The notes below the pieces were generated by a model. The model saw only the letters and a list, made by a program, of their open reading frames with translations, had not been told where the DNA came from and did no database searches. From Pseudonocardiaceae bacterium (GTDB lineage Bacteria > Actinomycetota > Actinomycetes > Mycobacteriales > Pseudonocardiaceae), in NCBI GenBank assembly GCA_025937115.1, contig JAICSB010000275.1, positions 1-5,177 on the forward strand: a stretch of DNA of 5,177 nucleotides, in the 5' to 3' direction. Position numbers and translations under genes: made by a program. How positions within the stretch are numbered: the first letter of the stretch is position 1; every line of letters starts with the position of its first letter. Positions 1-5,177 of the stretch are shown one piece after another.

Positions 1-118
1 CGGCCCGCTCCGCACACCACACGACCACCTGGGCCTGGGCATTGGCCAGATCGGTGAACGTCTCCCCGGCCCAGAAGTTGCCGCGGACGTACTGCACGGC
101 CCGCTCCACCCGGGGCTT
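1..118 (-). pseudogene. istA: IS21-family transposase IstA, distal fragment (after insertion)
   Basis: Read on the minus strand from 118 to 1, the frame is open for 39 codons: it begins KPRVERAVQYVRGNFWAGE and continues through a DLANAQAQ segment to a VVWCAER segment at the window edge. This matches the region after the DDE core of IS21-family IstA transposases, where the Glu of KPRVE is the likely third catalytic residue. The frame is broken upstream at 116-119. The missing upstream codons, ending in QDK, are found 3.5 kb away at 3610-3762, so this is the distal half of one interrupted istA. It continues past the left window edge, so whether the 3' end and istB survive is not visible. It cannot make an active transposase, because catalytic Asp and Glu now lie on separate fragments. 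The family call rests on recognised motifs, not on a search. Confidence 0.85.
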
Positions 119-140
119 GGCCCACGTCGTCGACTACACC
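116..140 (+). repeat. Left imperfect terminal inverted repeat / attL inner arm
   Basis: The first 25 bases of the element match the reverse complement of its last 25 (3589-3613) at 14 positions. The best-conserved part is the inner end, ACTACACC here against ACTGCACC in the partner. The only mismatch within the CTTG core is the TT/AA dinucleotide at 117-118. A non-palindromic central dinucleotide between symmetric arms is what a serine recombinase crossover site looks like. The likely role is the element-side half-site bound by the recombinase. Confidence 0.55.
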
Positions 141-165
141 TGATCCCGACGATCGGTACCGCCGT

Positions 166-450
166 GTGCGGGTGACCCACCGGTTCCACCCGCTGTTCGG
201 ACAAGACTTCGAGTTCGTCGTGCACCGCCACAACTGGGGTGAGGACCGGGTCCATCTCCACGACGAGAACGGGCAGCTGTTCTCACTGCCCGCAGCGTGG
301 ACCGATGTCGCGCCGGTGGATCCGTTCGTTGGCCTCGCCGATGGCCGCTGCCCGTTCACCACTACGGACCTGGTGGCTCTGGCTGATCTGGTCGACCGGT
401 TGCGACCGGGGCTGGATCCCGACGCAACCGCCAAGCAGATTATGCCGTGA
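166..450 (+). CDS. DUF5372-family protein of unknown function
   Basis: This encodes a 94-aa acidic, His- and aromatic-rich protein. It is recognised as the DUF5372 family by its RVTHRFHPLFGQDFEFV opening, then HRHNWGEDRV, SLPAAWTD and DPF, ending in an ALADLVDRLRP helix. The length and the start of similarity fit a complete family member. The start chosen is GTG at 166. A second GTG at 172 is possible, and neither has a convincing ribosome binding site. The frame stays open back through the element end at 116, with no ATG, so the protein starts inside the element. No membrane segment or signal peptide is seen. From memory, genes of this family often sit beside recombinase genes in other bacteria, which agrees with its place as first gene here. 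Its biochemical function is unknown: it could be a recombination accessory factor, a regulator or cargo. Confidence 0.85.
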   Translation: MRVTHRFHPLFGQDFEFVVHRHNWGEDRVHLHDENGQLFSLPAAWTDVAPVDPFVGLADGRCPFTTTDLVALADLVDRLRPGLDPDATAKQIMP

Positions 451-555
451 ACGCCAAGGGAATTACGCCGCGAGCGCTCGATCACCCTGCGCACTGCCGA
501 CCGAACACCTGCTGGTGGTTCGTCATTAGGCACAGGTCAGATCGGTCTAATGGCG

Positions 556-566
556 GCGTGTCACGC
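556..566. promoter_or_regulatory. Short palindrome, possible operator ahead of the HTH gene
   Basis: GCGTG-T-CACGC is a perfect 5-bp inverted repeat around one central base, in the 175-bp gap between the DUF5372 and HTH genes. It lies 23 bp upstream of a possible -10 box and 60 bp before the HTH start. An operator bound by the HTH protein itself is a reasonable guess, but palindromes this short occur by chance in GC-rich DNA. Confidence 0.25.
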
Positions 567-588
567 ACAACTCCCTTTCATTGTGCGG

Positions 589-594
589 CATAAT
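589..594 (+). promoter_or_regulatory. Possible -10 box for the HTH-to-recombinase genes
   Basis: CATAAT matches the bacterial -10 consensus at five of six positions. It sits in a locally AT-rich patch (TAATTTGT follows) that stands out from the surrounding GC-rich sequence. It lies 32 bp before the HTH start codon. No clear -35 hexamer is visible at the expected distance, which is common in actinobacterial promoters. The assignment is tentative. Confidence 0.3.
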
Positions 595-615
595 TTGTCT
601 AACTCGGTTGTTGAT

Positions 616-620
616 GGGAG
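616..620 (+). promoter_or_regulatory. Ribosome binding site of the HTH gene
   Basis: GGGAG ends five bases before the ATG at 626. This is what selects 626 over the upstream in-frame candidates at 581 (TTG) and 614 (ATG), which have no such site. Confidence 0.6.
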
Positions 621-625
621 ACGCG

Positions 626-1102
626 ATGGCGATCCGGGAAGCGGTGGAAGACCCGAAGGTGACGGCGTTGCGGGAGACACGATGTTTGAACCCGCATCCC
701 GAGCAGGTGCGCGACGAGGCGTTCTTGCGCGAGGAGTTCTTCGATGCCCGCGACGCGGTGCAGGTCAAGTACGAGATGGTGCGCCGGGTGGTGGTCGAGG
801 GTGACTCGGTCACCGCCGCCGCGGCCGCGTTCGGGTACTCCAAGCCCTCTTACTACGCCGCCGCGGCGGCGCTGGCCGCCTCGGGGCTGGAGGGGTTGGT
901 GGCAGCCAAGCCTGGGCCCCGTGGCGGCCACAAACTCACCGAAACAATCCTGATCTGGGCACACGAGCAGCTGGTGGCCGATCCGGATCTGCGCCCCGCC
1001 AGACTGGTCAAACCCATCGCCGCCCAGTTCGGGGTGCGCGTGCACCCCCGCTCGATTGAACGCGCGCTGGCCCGCCACCAGGAGCGTCCCAAAAGCCACT
1101 GA
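626..1102 (+). CDS. Helix-turn-helix DNA-binding protein of the recombinase element
   Basis: This encodes a 158-aa protein starting at the ATG at 626. Residues 33-56 (FLREEFFDARDAVQVKYEM) form a charged helical lead-in. A transposase-type helix-turn-helix follows at about 58-92, with VTAAAAAFGYSKPSYY as the turn and recognition helix. GPRGGHKLT (97-105) then links to a second predicted HTH at about 115-150, whose core is IAAQFGVRVHPRSIERAL. Two HTH units in tandem resemble the DNA-binding half of IS630- or IS481-type transposases, but no DDE catalytic domain follows, so it should bind DNA without cutting it. It is the second gene of the element and may act as a repressor, or may help the recombinase recognise the ends. 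The next reading frame overlaps or directly follows its stop. The fold call is firm; the role is inferred. Confidence 0.85.
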   Translation: MAIREAVEDPKVTALRETRCLNPHPEQVRDEAFLREEFFDARDAVQVKYEMVRRVVVEGDSVTAAAAAFGYSKPSYYAAAAALAASGLEGLVAAKPGPRGGHKLTETILIWAHEQLVADPDLRPARLVKPIAAQFGVRVHPRSIERALARHQERPKSH

Positions 1103-1535
1103 CCAGGCCACCCCGGGTGGCATCGACGAGCAGCCGGCGCCCGCAACGACCCCGGCGCTTAGCCCGCGCGGCGGAGACGGGCTGGACGTGGGCTACGAAC
1201 ACCTGCGAGAGACCGCGCTGCACGCCCGCGCCGAGGCGTTCCCACTCGGATTCGCGGTGCTGTGCCGGGGCGGGGTGACCACATGGCGGCGCACCCTGCG
1301 CGGAGGGAGCAGCCCGCCCACCACGACACCAGCACCCATCCCGCGCACCGTCGCGGCGCCCGCCGGCCCCCGCCACATCCCGGCCGCGTTACCGACCGCG
1401 CTGGCCACCGAACTCATCCACATCTTGGCCGCGGTCGCTCTGGCCGAACCGACCCCCGACCCGCTCCCACCCCCGCTGTCAGCGATCCGAGGAGATCCCA
1501 TCGATGTTCACCGACACCGCATCGTCAAAGGTTAG
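1056..1535 (+). CDS. Uncharacterised protein between HTH and recombinase genes
   Basis: The open frame runs from a TTG at 1056 to a stop at 1535, up to 159 aa, and overlaps the recombinase start by 32 bp. Consistently G/C third codon positions from about 1095 onward, and tight packing between two genes of the same strand, argue that it is real. After a poorly ordered Ala/Pro-rich leader comes a likely helical segment, VGYEHLRETALHARAEAF, then PLGFAVLCRGGVTTWRRTL. A Pro-rich linker follows, then a second helix, LATELIHILAAVALAEP. No known domain, catalytic motif, signal peptide or clear membrane helix is recognised. The start is uncertain. TTG 1056 lies inside the HTH gene without a good ribosome site, and GTG 1188 has a distant GGAG. 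The AGGAG at 1080-1084 points at codon 1095, which is GCC. Translational coupling to the recombinase is likely. Confidence 0.65.
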   Translation: MNARWPATRSVPKATDQATPGGIDEQPAPATTPALSPRGGDGLDVGYEHLRETALHARAEAFPLGFAVLCRGGVTTWRRTLRGGSSPPTTTPAPIPRTVAAPAGPRHIPAALPTALATELIHILAAVALAEPTPDPLPPPLSAIRGDPIDVHRHRIVKG

Positions 1536-3549
1536 CGCCGCGCACCTGAGCAGGACCGCGTTGCTGTATGTCCGGCAATCCACGATCCGCCAAGTCCTGC
1601 ACAACACCGAGTCCGCGGTGCGCCAGTACAACCTGCGTGGCCGGGCGATCGCGCTGGGCTGGGCCGATGACCAAATCAGGGTGATCGACATCGACCAGGG
1701 CCAGTCCGGTGCCTCAGCCGCGGACCGGGAAGGGTTCCAGCAGTTGGTCGCCGAGGTGTCGCTGGGTCGGGCCGGGATCGTGCTCGGGCTGGAATGTTCC
1801 CGGCTGGCCCGCAACTCCGCGGACTGGCACCAACTCCTCGAGCTCTGCGGCATGAGCGGCACCCTGATCTGCGACGAAGACGGCCTCTACGATCCGCGCA
1901 CCTTCAACGACCGGCTCCTGCTCGGGATGAAAGGCCAGATGAGCGAGGCCGAGCTGCATTTCATCAAGGCCCGGCTGCGCGGCGGGGTGCTGTCCAAGGC
2001 CCGCCGCGGTGAACTGATCACCCCACTACCGGTCGGGCTGATCCACGACGGCACCGGGCACGTCGTCCTCGACCCCGACACCGCGGTCCGCGACGCCCTG
2101 ACACACCTGTTCACCACCTTCGAAGCGACCGGCTCGGCCACCGCATGCGTCAAAGCGTTCAACACCGCGGCCCTGCCCTTCCCCTGGCGACACCGCAAAG
2201 GACCACGCAAGGGCGAGCTGGACTGGAAACCGCTGGCCCACCACACCGTGCTGCGCGTGCTGCACAACCCCCGCTACGCCGGCGCGTTCACCTACGGCCG
2301 ACACAGCCACACCACACAACCCCATGGCAAGGCCACAACCCGGCTGCTGCCCCGCGAAGAGTGGATCTCCTTCATCCCCGACGTCCACCCCGGATACATC
2401 ACCCTGGACCAGTACGACGCCAACTGCGCCCGCCTGGCCGCCAACGCCGCCGCGCACGGCCTCGACCGCGCCGCCGGCCCGGCCCGCGAAGGCACCGCCC
2501 TGCTGCAAGGGATCATCATCTGCGGCCGCTGCGGGCGGCGGATGACCGTGCGCTACCACCAGCGCGCCGGCAAGGACCTGCCCACCTACCTCTGCCAGCG
2601 CGACGGGATCGACCACGCCCGCCCGATCTGCGCCACGATGCCCGGCCATGAGCTCGACCAGCGCACCGGCGAGCTGCTGCTCGACACCCTCACCCCACTG
2701 ACCGTCGAGGCCGCGTTCACCGTCACCGCCGAGCTGGAACACCGCGCCGCCGAAGCCGACGCGATGCGCGCCGCGCACGTCGAACGCGCCCGCTACCACG
2801 CCGACCTCGCCCGCCGCCGCTACCTGGCCGTCGACCCCGGAAACCGGCTGGTCGCCGAAAGCCTCGAAGCCGACTGGAACACCACGCTACGCGCCCTCAA
2901 CGACGCCCAACACACCTACGACCACGCCCGCGAGCAGCAACTCGGGAAGCTCACCGACACCCAGAAAGCCAGGATCCATCAGCTGGTCACCGACCTACCC
3001 GGCATCTGGAACGACCCCACCACCCCAGCCCGGGAGCGCAAACGCATCGCCCGACTGCTGCTCACCGACGTCACCGTGACCCGCACCCCCAACCAGATCA
3101 CCGCGCACCTCCGCCTACGCGGCGGACAACACCACACCCTCACGCTCCCGCTGCCCAAAACCGCCTGGGAACTCCGCCAAACCCCACCAGCGACCGTCAC
3201 CGAGATCGACCAGCTCCTCGATCACCACACCCACGCCGAGATCGCCGACATCCTCAACCAACGCGGCCTCACCAGCGGCGACGGCCGCCCCTTCCACGCC
3301 TTGATCGTCCGCAACATCCGCGACCACTACCAGCTGCCCAGCCGGGAGCAACGCCTGCGCGCCACCGGATTGATCCCCCTCGCCGAGATCGCCACCCGCC
3401 TCGGCGTGTCCACCGCGACCATCAAGAACTGGTACCACGCCGGACTTGTCGGTGGCCAGCGCTACAACGACAAGAATGAAGTGCTCTACAACCCACCCGG
3501 ACCCAACCCGCCAACCCCGCACCAAGGACGACGCCTCACCACCCGCTGA
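1504..3549 (+). CDS. Large serine recombinase (resolvase/invertase superfamily)
   Basis: This encodes a 681-aa protein with ATG at 1504 and AGGAG at 1490-1494. The N-terminal resolvase domain (about 18-160) has the catalytic serine in LLYVRQST (Ser26), DQGQSGAS (64-71) and the arginine motif CSRLARN (98-104). A recombinase domain follows (about 170-300, with VLRVLHNPRYAGAF). Next comes a zinc-ribbon of four cysteines (Cys340, Cys343, Cys364, Cys376), then a coiled coil of about 408-480 rich in Ala, Arg and Glu. All parts of a large serine integrase are present and intact. Beyond them are two more predicted helix-turn-helix segments, at about 577-612 (HAEIADILNQRG) and 622-655 (AEIATRLGVSTATIKNWY). 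The enzyme should cut and rejoin DNA through a 5' phosphoserine at CTTG, moving its own element. As last gene it ends 60 bp before the right end of the element. No directionality factor is identified. Confidence 0.95.
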   Translation: MFTDTASSKVSAAHLSRTALLYVRQSTIRQVLHNTESAVRQYNLRGRAIALGWADDQIRVIDIDQGQSGASAADREGFQQLVAEVSLGRAGIVLGLECSRLARNSADWHQLLELCGMSGTLICDEDGLYDPRTFNDRLLLGMKGQMSEAELHFIKARLRGGVLSKARRGELITPLPVGLIHDGTGHVVLDPDTAVRDALTHLFTTFEATGSATACVKAFNTAALPFPWRHRKGPRKGELDWKPLAHHTVLRVLHNPRYAGAFTYGRHSHTTQPHGKATTRLLPREEWISFIPDVHPGYITLDQYDANCARLAANAAAHGLDRAAGPAREGTALLQGIIICGRCGRRMTVRYHQRAGKDLPTYLCQRDGIDHARPICATMPGHELDQRTGELLLDTLTPLTVEAAFTVTAELEHRAAEADAMRAAHVERARYHADLARRRYLAVDPGNRLVAESLEADWNTTLRALNDAQHTYDHAREQQLGKLTDTQKARIHQLVTDLPGIWNDPTTPARERKRIARLLLTDVTVTRTPNQITAHLRLRGGQHHTLTLPLPKTAWELRQTPPATVTEIDQLLDHHTHAEIADILNQRGLTSGDGRPFHALIVRNIRDHYQLPSREQRLRATGLIPLAEIATRLGVSTATIKNWYHAGLVGGQRYNDKNEVLYNPPGPNPPTPHQGRRLTTR

Positions 3550-3550
3550 C

Positions 3551-3610
3551 CTGCACAAACACGACATCCTCATCCAACGAACCGAAGGGGTGCAGTATGC
3601 AACCTCATCC
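3551..3610. repeat. Small repeats at the right end of the element
   Basis: Right after the recombinase stop there are two overlapping repeat patterns. CCTCATCC occurs twice in direct orientation, at 3568-3575 and 3603-3610, 35 bp apart, with the second copy reaching into the CTTG core. CTGCAC (3551-3556) is repeated inverted as GTGCAG (3590-3595). These may be extra recombinase contacts around the attachment site. The 33-bp loop and lack of a T-run argue against a terminator. Confidence 0.4.
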
Positions 3611-3613
3611 TTG
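3589..3613 (-). repeat. Right imperfect terminal inverted repeat / attR inner arm
   Basis: Read on the minus strand, these 25 bases match the left end (116-140) at 14 positions. Shared blocks include the C and G flanking the central dinucleotide, and ACTRCACC at the inner end. It directly abuts the istA fragment, so it is both the right boundary of the element and the likely recombinase half-site. Confidence 0.55.
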
Positions 3614-3762
3614 TCCTGAGGCCGACGCACCCGGGCCGGGTCGGTACCGAACCCGGCATGCTGGGCATAGTCCAACCAACCGCTGCTCAACCGCGGGTTG
3701 ACCGCGTCCGGGTCGGTGACCACGGCCTTGAGGTTGTCCGGGATCAGGACCTTAAACACCCC
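3610..3762 (-). pseudogene. istA: IS21-family transposase IstA, proximal fragment (before insertion)
   Basis: On the minus strand, about 50 codons from 3759 down to 3610 read GVFKVLIPDNLKAVVTD, then DAVNPRLSSGWLDYAQ and TDPARVRRPQDK. This is the central DDE region of IS21-family IstA, and the Asp of IPDN is the probable second catalytic residue. It continues directly into KPRVERAV at 118, on the other side of the inserted element. Upstream similarity stops at about 3760-3766: family members normally have an FFGG-like segment before VFKV, but here the preceding codons read RDPHIRG and belong to the neighbouring recombinase operon. The first half of istA and that IS end are therefore gone, so the gene was already truncated or was damaged later by a deletion. 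The minus-strand frame running on below 3610 is antisense to the recombinase and is not part of istA. Confidence 0.85.
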
Positions 3763-3815
3763 TCTGATATGCGGGTCTCGTTGTCAAGGTTCTGATCGTG
3801 TGTCGGGCGGGTCAT
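3744..3815 (-). pseudogene. Truncated start of a TnpC-like gene after the tyrosine recombinase
   Basis: An ATG at 3815-3813 overlaps the recombinase stop as ATGA and is preceded by GAGGAGG (3820-3826), a strong ribosome binding site. The frame reads MTRPTHDQNLDNETRIS and stops at 3744, giving 23 codons. Its last few codons come from the istA fragment, so the native gene is cut after about codon 17-18. In Tn554-like systems the second tyrosine recombinase gene is followed by a small TnpC (DUF6262-type) gene, often with such an overlap, and a short polar N-terminus fits that. Too little is left to prove the family. The broken stub is probably non-functional. Confidence 0.5.
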
Positions 3816-5177
3816 GAGGCCTCCTCGTCGAGTCGGGCGAGCAGCCCGTCGAAGATCTTCTTTCGGCCGATCTGACCCTTGTTGGCGGCGTCGTCGCGCT
3901 GGTTCTGCAGGGTGGGACGGAACTCGATGGTGGTCTGGAAGAACGTGCACGACTCGCAGATCGACTCGAAGTGGCAGTCCATCCCGATCGGGCGGGCGCA
4001 GTAGCCGTTCCCGAGCATCCGTCGGTGCATTTCGGCGCGCAGCTTGCGCATCTCGGCACCCTCGGCGTCGGCGGGCAGCTGCTTGGGCGCCTCGTAGAGT
4101 GCCTCGACCTTCTCCGAGACGGTGAAGTACTCGTCGGCGACGGTCCGGTCGGCGATCTTTGCATAAACGAGAGTCATGTGAAGTGAGCGATGACCGAGCA
4201 ACGCGGCGATCGCTTCCAGCGACATGCCTCGGTTGATCGCCTGAGTTGCCAGGGTATGCCTCAGTCGGTGGGGGGAAACCTGGCTGATCCCGGCGGCCTC
4301 AGCGGCCTTGGTGACCGCGGCATCCACCCGCGAGACGGGCATCGGTCTACCCTGTTCAACGAAGATCAGCTTGCTGCGCAACCCTTCTGGTCTCCCTGCG
4401 AGCCACTGGTCGAGCAGTTCCTTCAGCTGCGGGTGCAAGGGGATGTAGCGGTCGGTGTGCAGCTTGCCGACCGGCACGTGCAACCAGTAGGCAGAGCCGA
4501 TCTGCACGACTGCATCGGTGGTCAGCCCGAGGTACTCGCCCTTGCGCATGCCGGTGCGGGCGAGAAACTCCACGGTCAGCCGAACGAATGGGTCCTCATC
4601 GGCGCGGGCGGCCTGCAGCAGCTTGGTCGCAGCGGCGTCGTCGAGGAAGCGAGGCAGGGTCTCGTCGGGGATCGGCATGTCCGAGGCCAGCACCGGAACC
4701 CGCGTCGGCGCATCGGCGGCTTCCCACTCGAGCAGCCGGGTGAAGAATCCGCGCAGCACACAGAGCCGATCCTTGATGGTGTGGCGATGCAGCGGCCCTC
4801 CCCGCAATGCCGGTCGCTCGGCCAACCAGCACTTGTAGGCCTCAACGTGTAACCGGCCAAGATCGGCGACGCACTGGGCCGCAGGGTCGCGTTCGGTGAC
4901 GAAGCCGGCGAACTCCCGCAGCGTGGCCTCGATGTTCTTCACCCGGCCAGGCCGCAACGTGGTTGCCACTTGATCCAGGTAATCCCGCATCGTCGTGCGC
5001 ATCCGCTGCGGCACCTTCGCCCACCCCGCAGCCCGCACGTCGGCCTTGGTTTGGCCGCGCTTGCGGGGCAGTTCGTCAGTGACCCCAGCGTGAAACAGCG
5101 TCGCCTCCAACCCGAAGATTGCGGTGGACAGACCATGGCGCGAGTCGTGCCCGTAGCGGTCGGCCGCAGCCAACAGC
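3812..5177 (-). CDS. Tyrosine recombinase/integrase, Tn554 TnpB-like (5' end outside window)
   Basis: The visible 454-455 codons are the C-terminal part of a longer protein, open to the right edge with no credible start (TTG at 5173 is internal). Numbering from that TTG, a SAM-like core-binding domain spans about 58-150 (LDQVATTLRPGRVKN, FFTRLLEW). The catalytic domain spans about 175-350 and has every expected residue: Arg210 in RTGMRKGEY, Lys237 in VGKLHTDRYIP, His302 and Arg305 in PHRLRHTLAT, His328 in LLGHRS and nucleophile Tyr337 in TLVYAKIA. Following it is a Cys cluster (Cys392, Cys400, Cys406, Cys409, in CARPIGMDC and ESICESCTFF) and a basic FRPTLQNQRDDAANKGQ tail, typical of the long TnpB-type recombinases of Tn554-like elements. 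It probably remains catalytically competent, but its normal partner, the next gene, is truncated. Confidence 0.9.
   Translation of the reverse strand, partial: LLAAADRYGHDSRHGLSTAIFGLEATLFHAGVTDELPRKRGQTKADVRAAGWAKVPQRMRTTMRDYLDQVATTLRPGRVKNIEATLREFAGFVTERDPAAQCVADLGRLHVEAYKCWLAERPALRGGPLHRHTIKDRLCVLRGFFTRLLEWEAADAPTRVPVLASDMPIPDETLPRFLDDAAATKLLQAARADEDPFVRLTVEFLARTGMRKGEYLGLTTDAVVQIGSAYWLHVPVGKLHTDRYIPLHPQLKELLDQWLAGRPEGLRSKLIFVEQGRPMPVSRVDAAVTKAAEAAGISQVSPHRLRHTLATQAINRGMSLEAIAALLGHRSLHMTLVYAKIADRTVADEYFTVSEKVEALYEAPKQLPADAEGAEMRKLRAEMHRRMLGNGYCARPIGMDCHFESICESCTFFQTTIEFRPTLQNQRDDAANKGQIGRKKIFDGLLARLDEEAS

Larger units (their letters stand above)
116..3613 (+). mobile_element. Four-gene serine-recombinase mobile element inserted in istA
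   Basis: The element carries DUF5372, helix-turn-helix, unknown-protein and large serine recombinase genes, all on the plus strand. Its limits come from the interrupted host gene. On the minus strand istA reads RRPQDK up to 3610, and then KPRVERAV from 118. CTTG is present at both junctions (116-119 and 3610-3613), so deleting one 3494-bp unit restores CAG GAC AAG CCC CGG in frame. One CTTG belongs to the target and one to the element, so the exact cut cannot be placed more finely than these 4 bp. Large serine recombinases cut with a 2-base stagger and make no extra target duplication, which fits a short shared core. No DDE transposase lies inside, so the recombinase is the obvious mover. Mobility is inferred from the clean insertion. 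Confidence 0.85.

Noticed and set aside
239..529. Plus-strand frame overlapping the DUF5372 gene
   Set aside because: It is in a different frame from the recognised DUF5372 protein, with Arg/Ser/Trp-rich out-of-frame composition.
599..1123. Minus-strand frame of 174 codons opposite the HTH gene
   Set aside because: The plus-strand protein has a ribosome site and clear HTH motifs; the antisense frame shows low-complexity Gly/Arg sequence.
2026..2799. Long open frame of 257 codons on the minus strand
   Set aside because: It is wholly antisense to the well-supported serine recombinase, has Gly/Val-rich sequence with no domain, and is the usual by-product of high G/C at third positions.
3551..3595. 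CTGCAC/GTGCAG pair as a transcription terminator
   Set aside because: The stem is only 6 bp with a 33-bp loop and has no following T-run.
3115..3609. Minus-strand extension of the istA fragment as one 214-aa protein
   Set aside because: Only the first 50 codons (3610-3759) are istA. The rest is the element end and antisense recombinase, open by chance after the insertion.
4190..4852. Open frame of 220 codons on the plus strand
   Set aside because: It is antisense to the catalytic domain of the tyrosine recombinase; no motif is recognisable.
1..5177. CRISPR array, tRNA, rRNA or riboswitch
   Set aside because: No regularly spaced repeats and no RNA gene signatures were seen on either strand.

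Overview
The window is very GC-rich DNA with almost every third codon position G or C, which points to an actinobacterium (a Mycobacterium-, Rhodococcus- or Pseudonocardia-like genome; the genus cannot be fixed from the sequence). Everything recognisable in it belongs to mobile DNA. There are three nested layers.

Layer 1 (about 3766-5177, minus strand) is the 3' part of an operon coding for a tyrosine recombinase of the Tn554 TnpB type, running in from the right edge. A second short reading frame overlaps its stop codon by ATGA. This looks like the start of a TnpC-like small protein, and it breaks off after about 18 codons.

Layer 2 (1-118 and 3610 to about 3762, minus strand) is a remnant of an IS21-family istA transposase gene. 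Its 5' half is missing, and what remains abuts the broken TnpC-like gene. The remnant is split in two by layer 3.

Layer 3 (116-3613, about 3.5 kb) is a compact four-gene element inserted in the istA remnant. Its genes all read on the plus strand: a DUF5372-family protein (166-450), a helix-turn-helix protein (626-1102), an uncharacterised protein (about 1056/1188-1535) and a large serine recombinase of 681 aa (1504-3549). The last two genes overlap. The element is bounded by a CTTG shared by both junctions. Removing one CTTG-to-CTTG unit rejoins istA exactly in frame through its conserved QDKPRVER motif, next to the catalytic glutamate. The two element ends also form an imperfect 25-bp inverted repeat (14/25) centred just inside the CTTG. 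These observations define the element ends at base resolution without any database.

The likely working model is that the recombinase inserts and excises the element at a TT dinucleotide within CTTG. The three small proteins always travelling ahead of it would be regulators or recombination partners, but their roles are unknown. This serine-recombinase element is the part of the window most likely to be poorly described.
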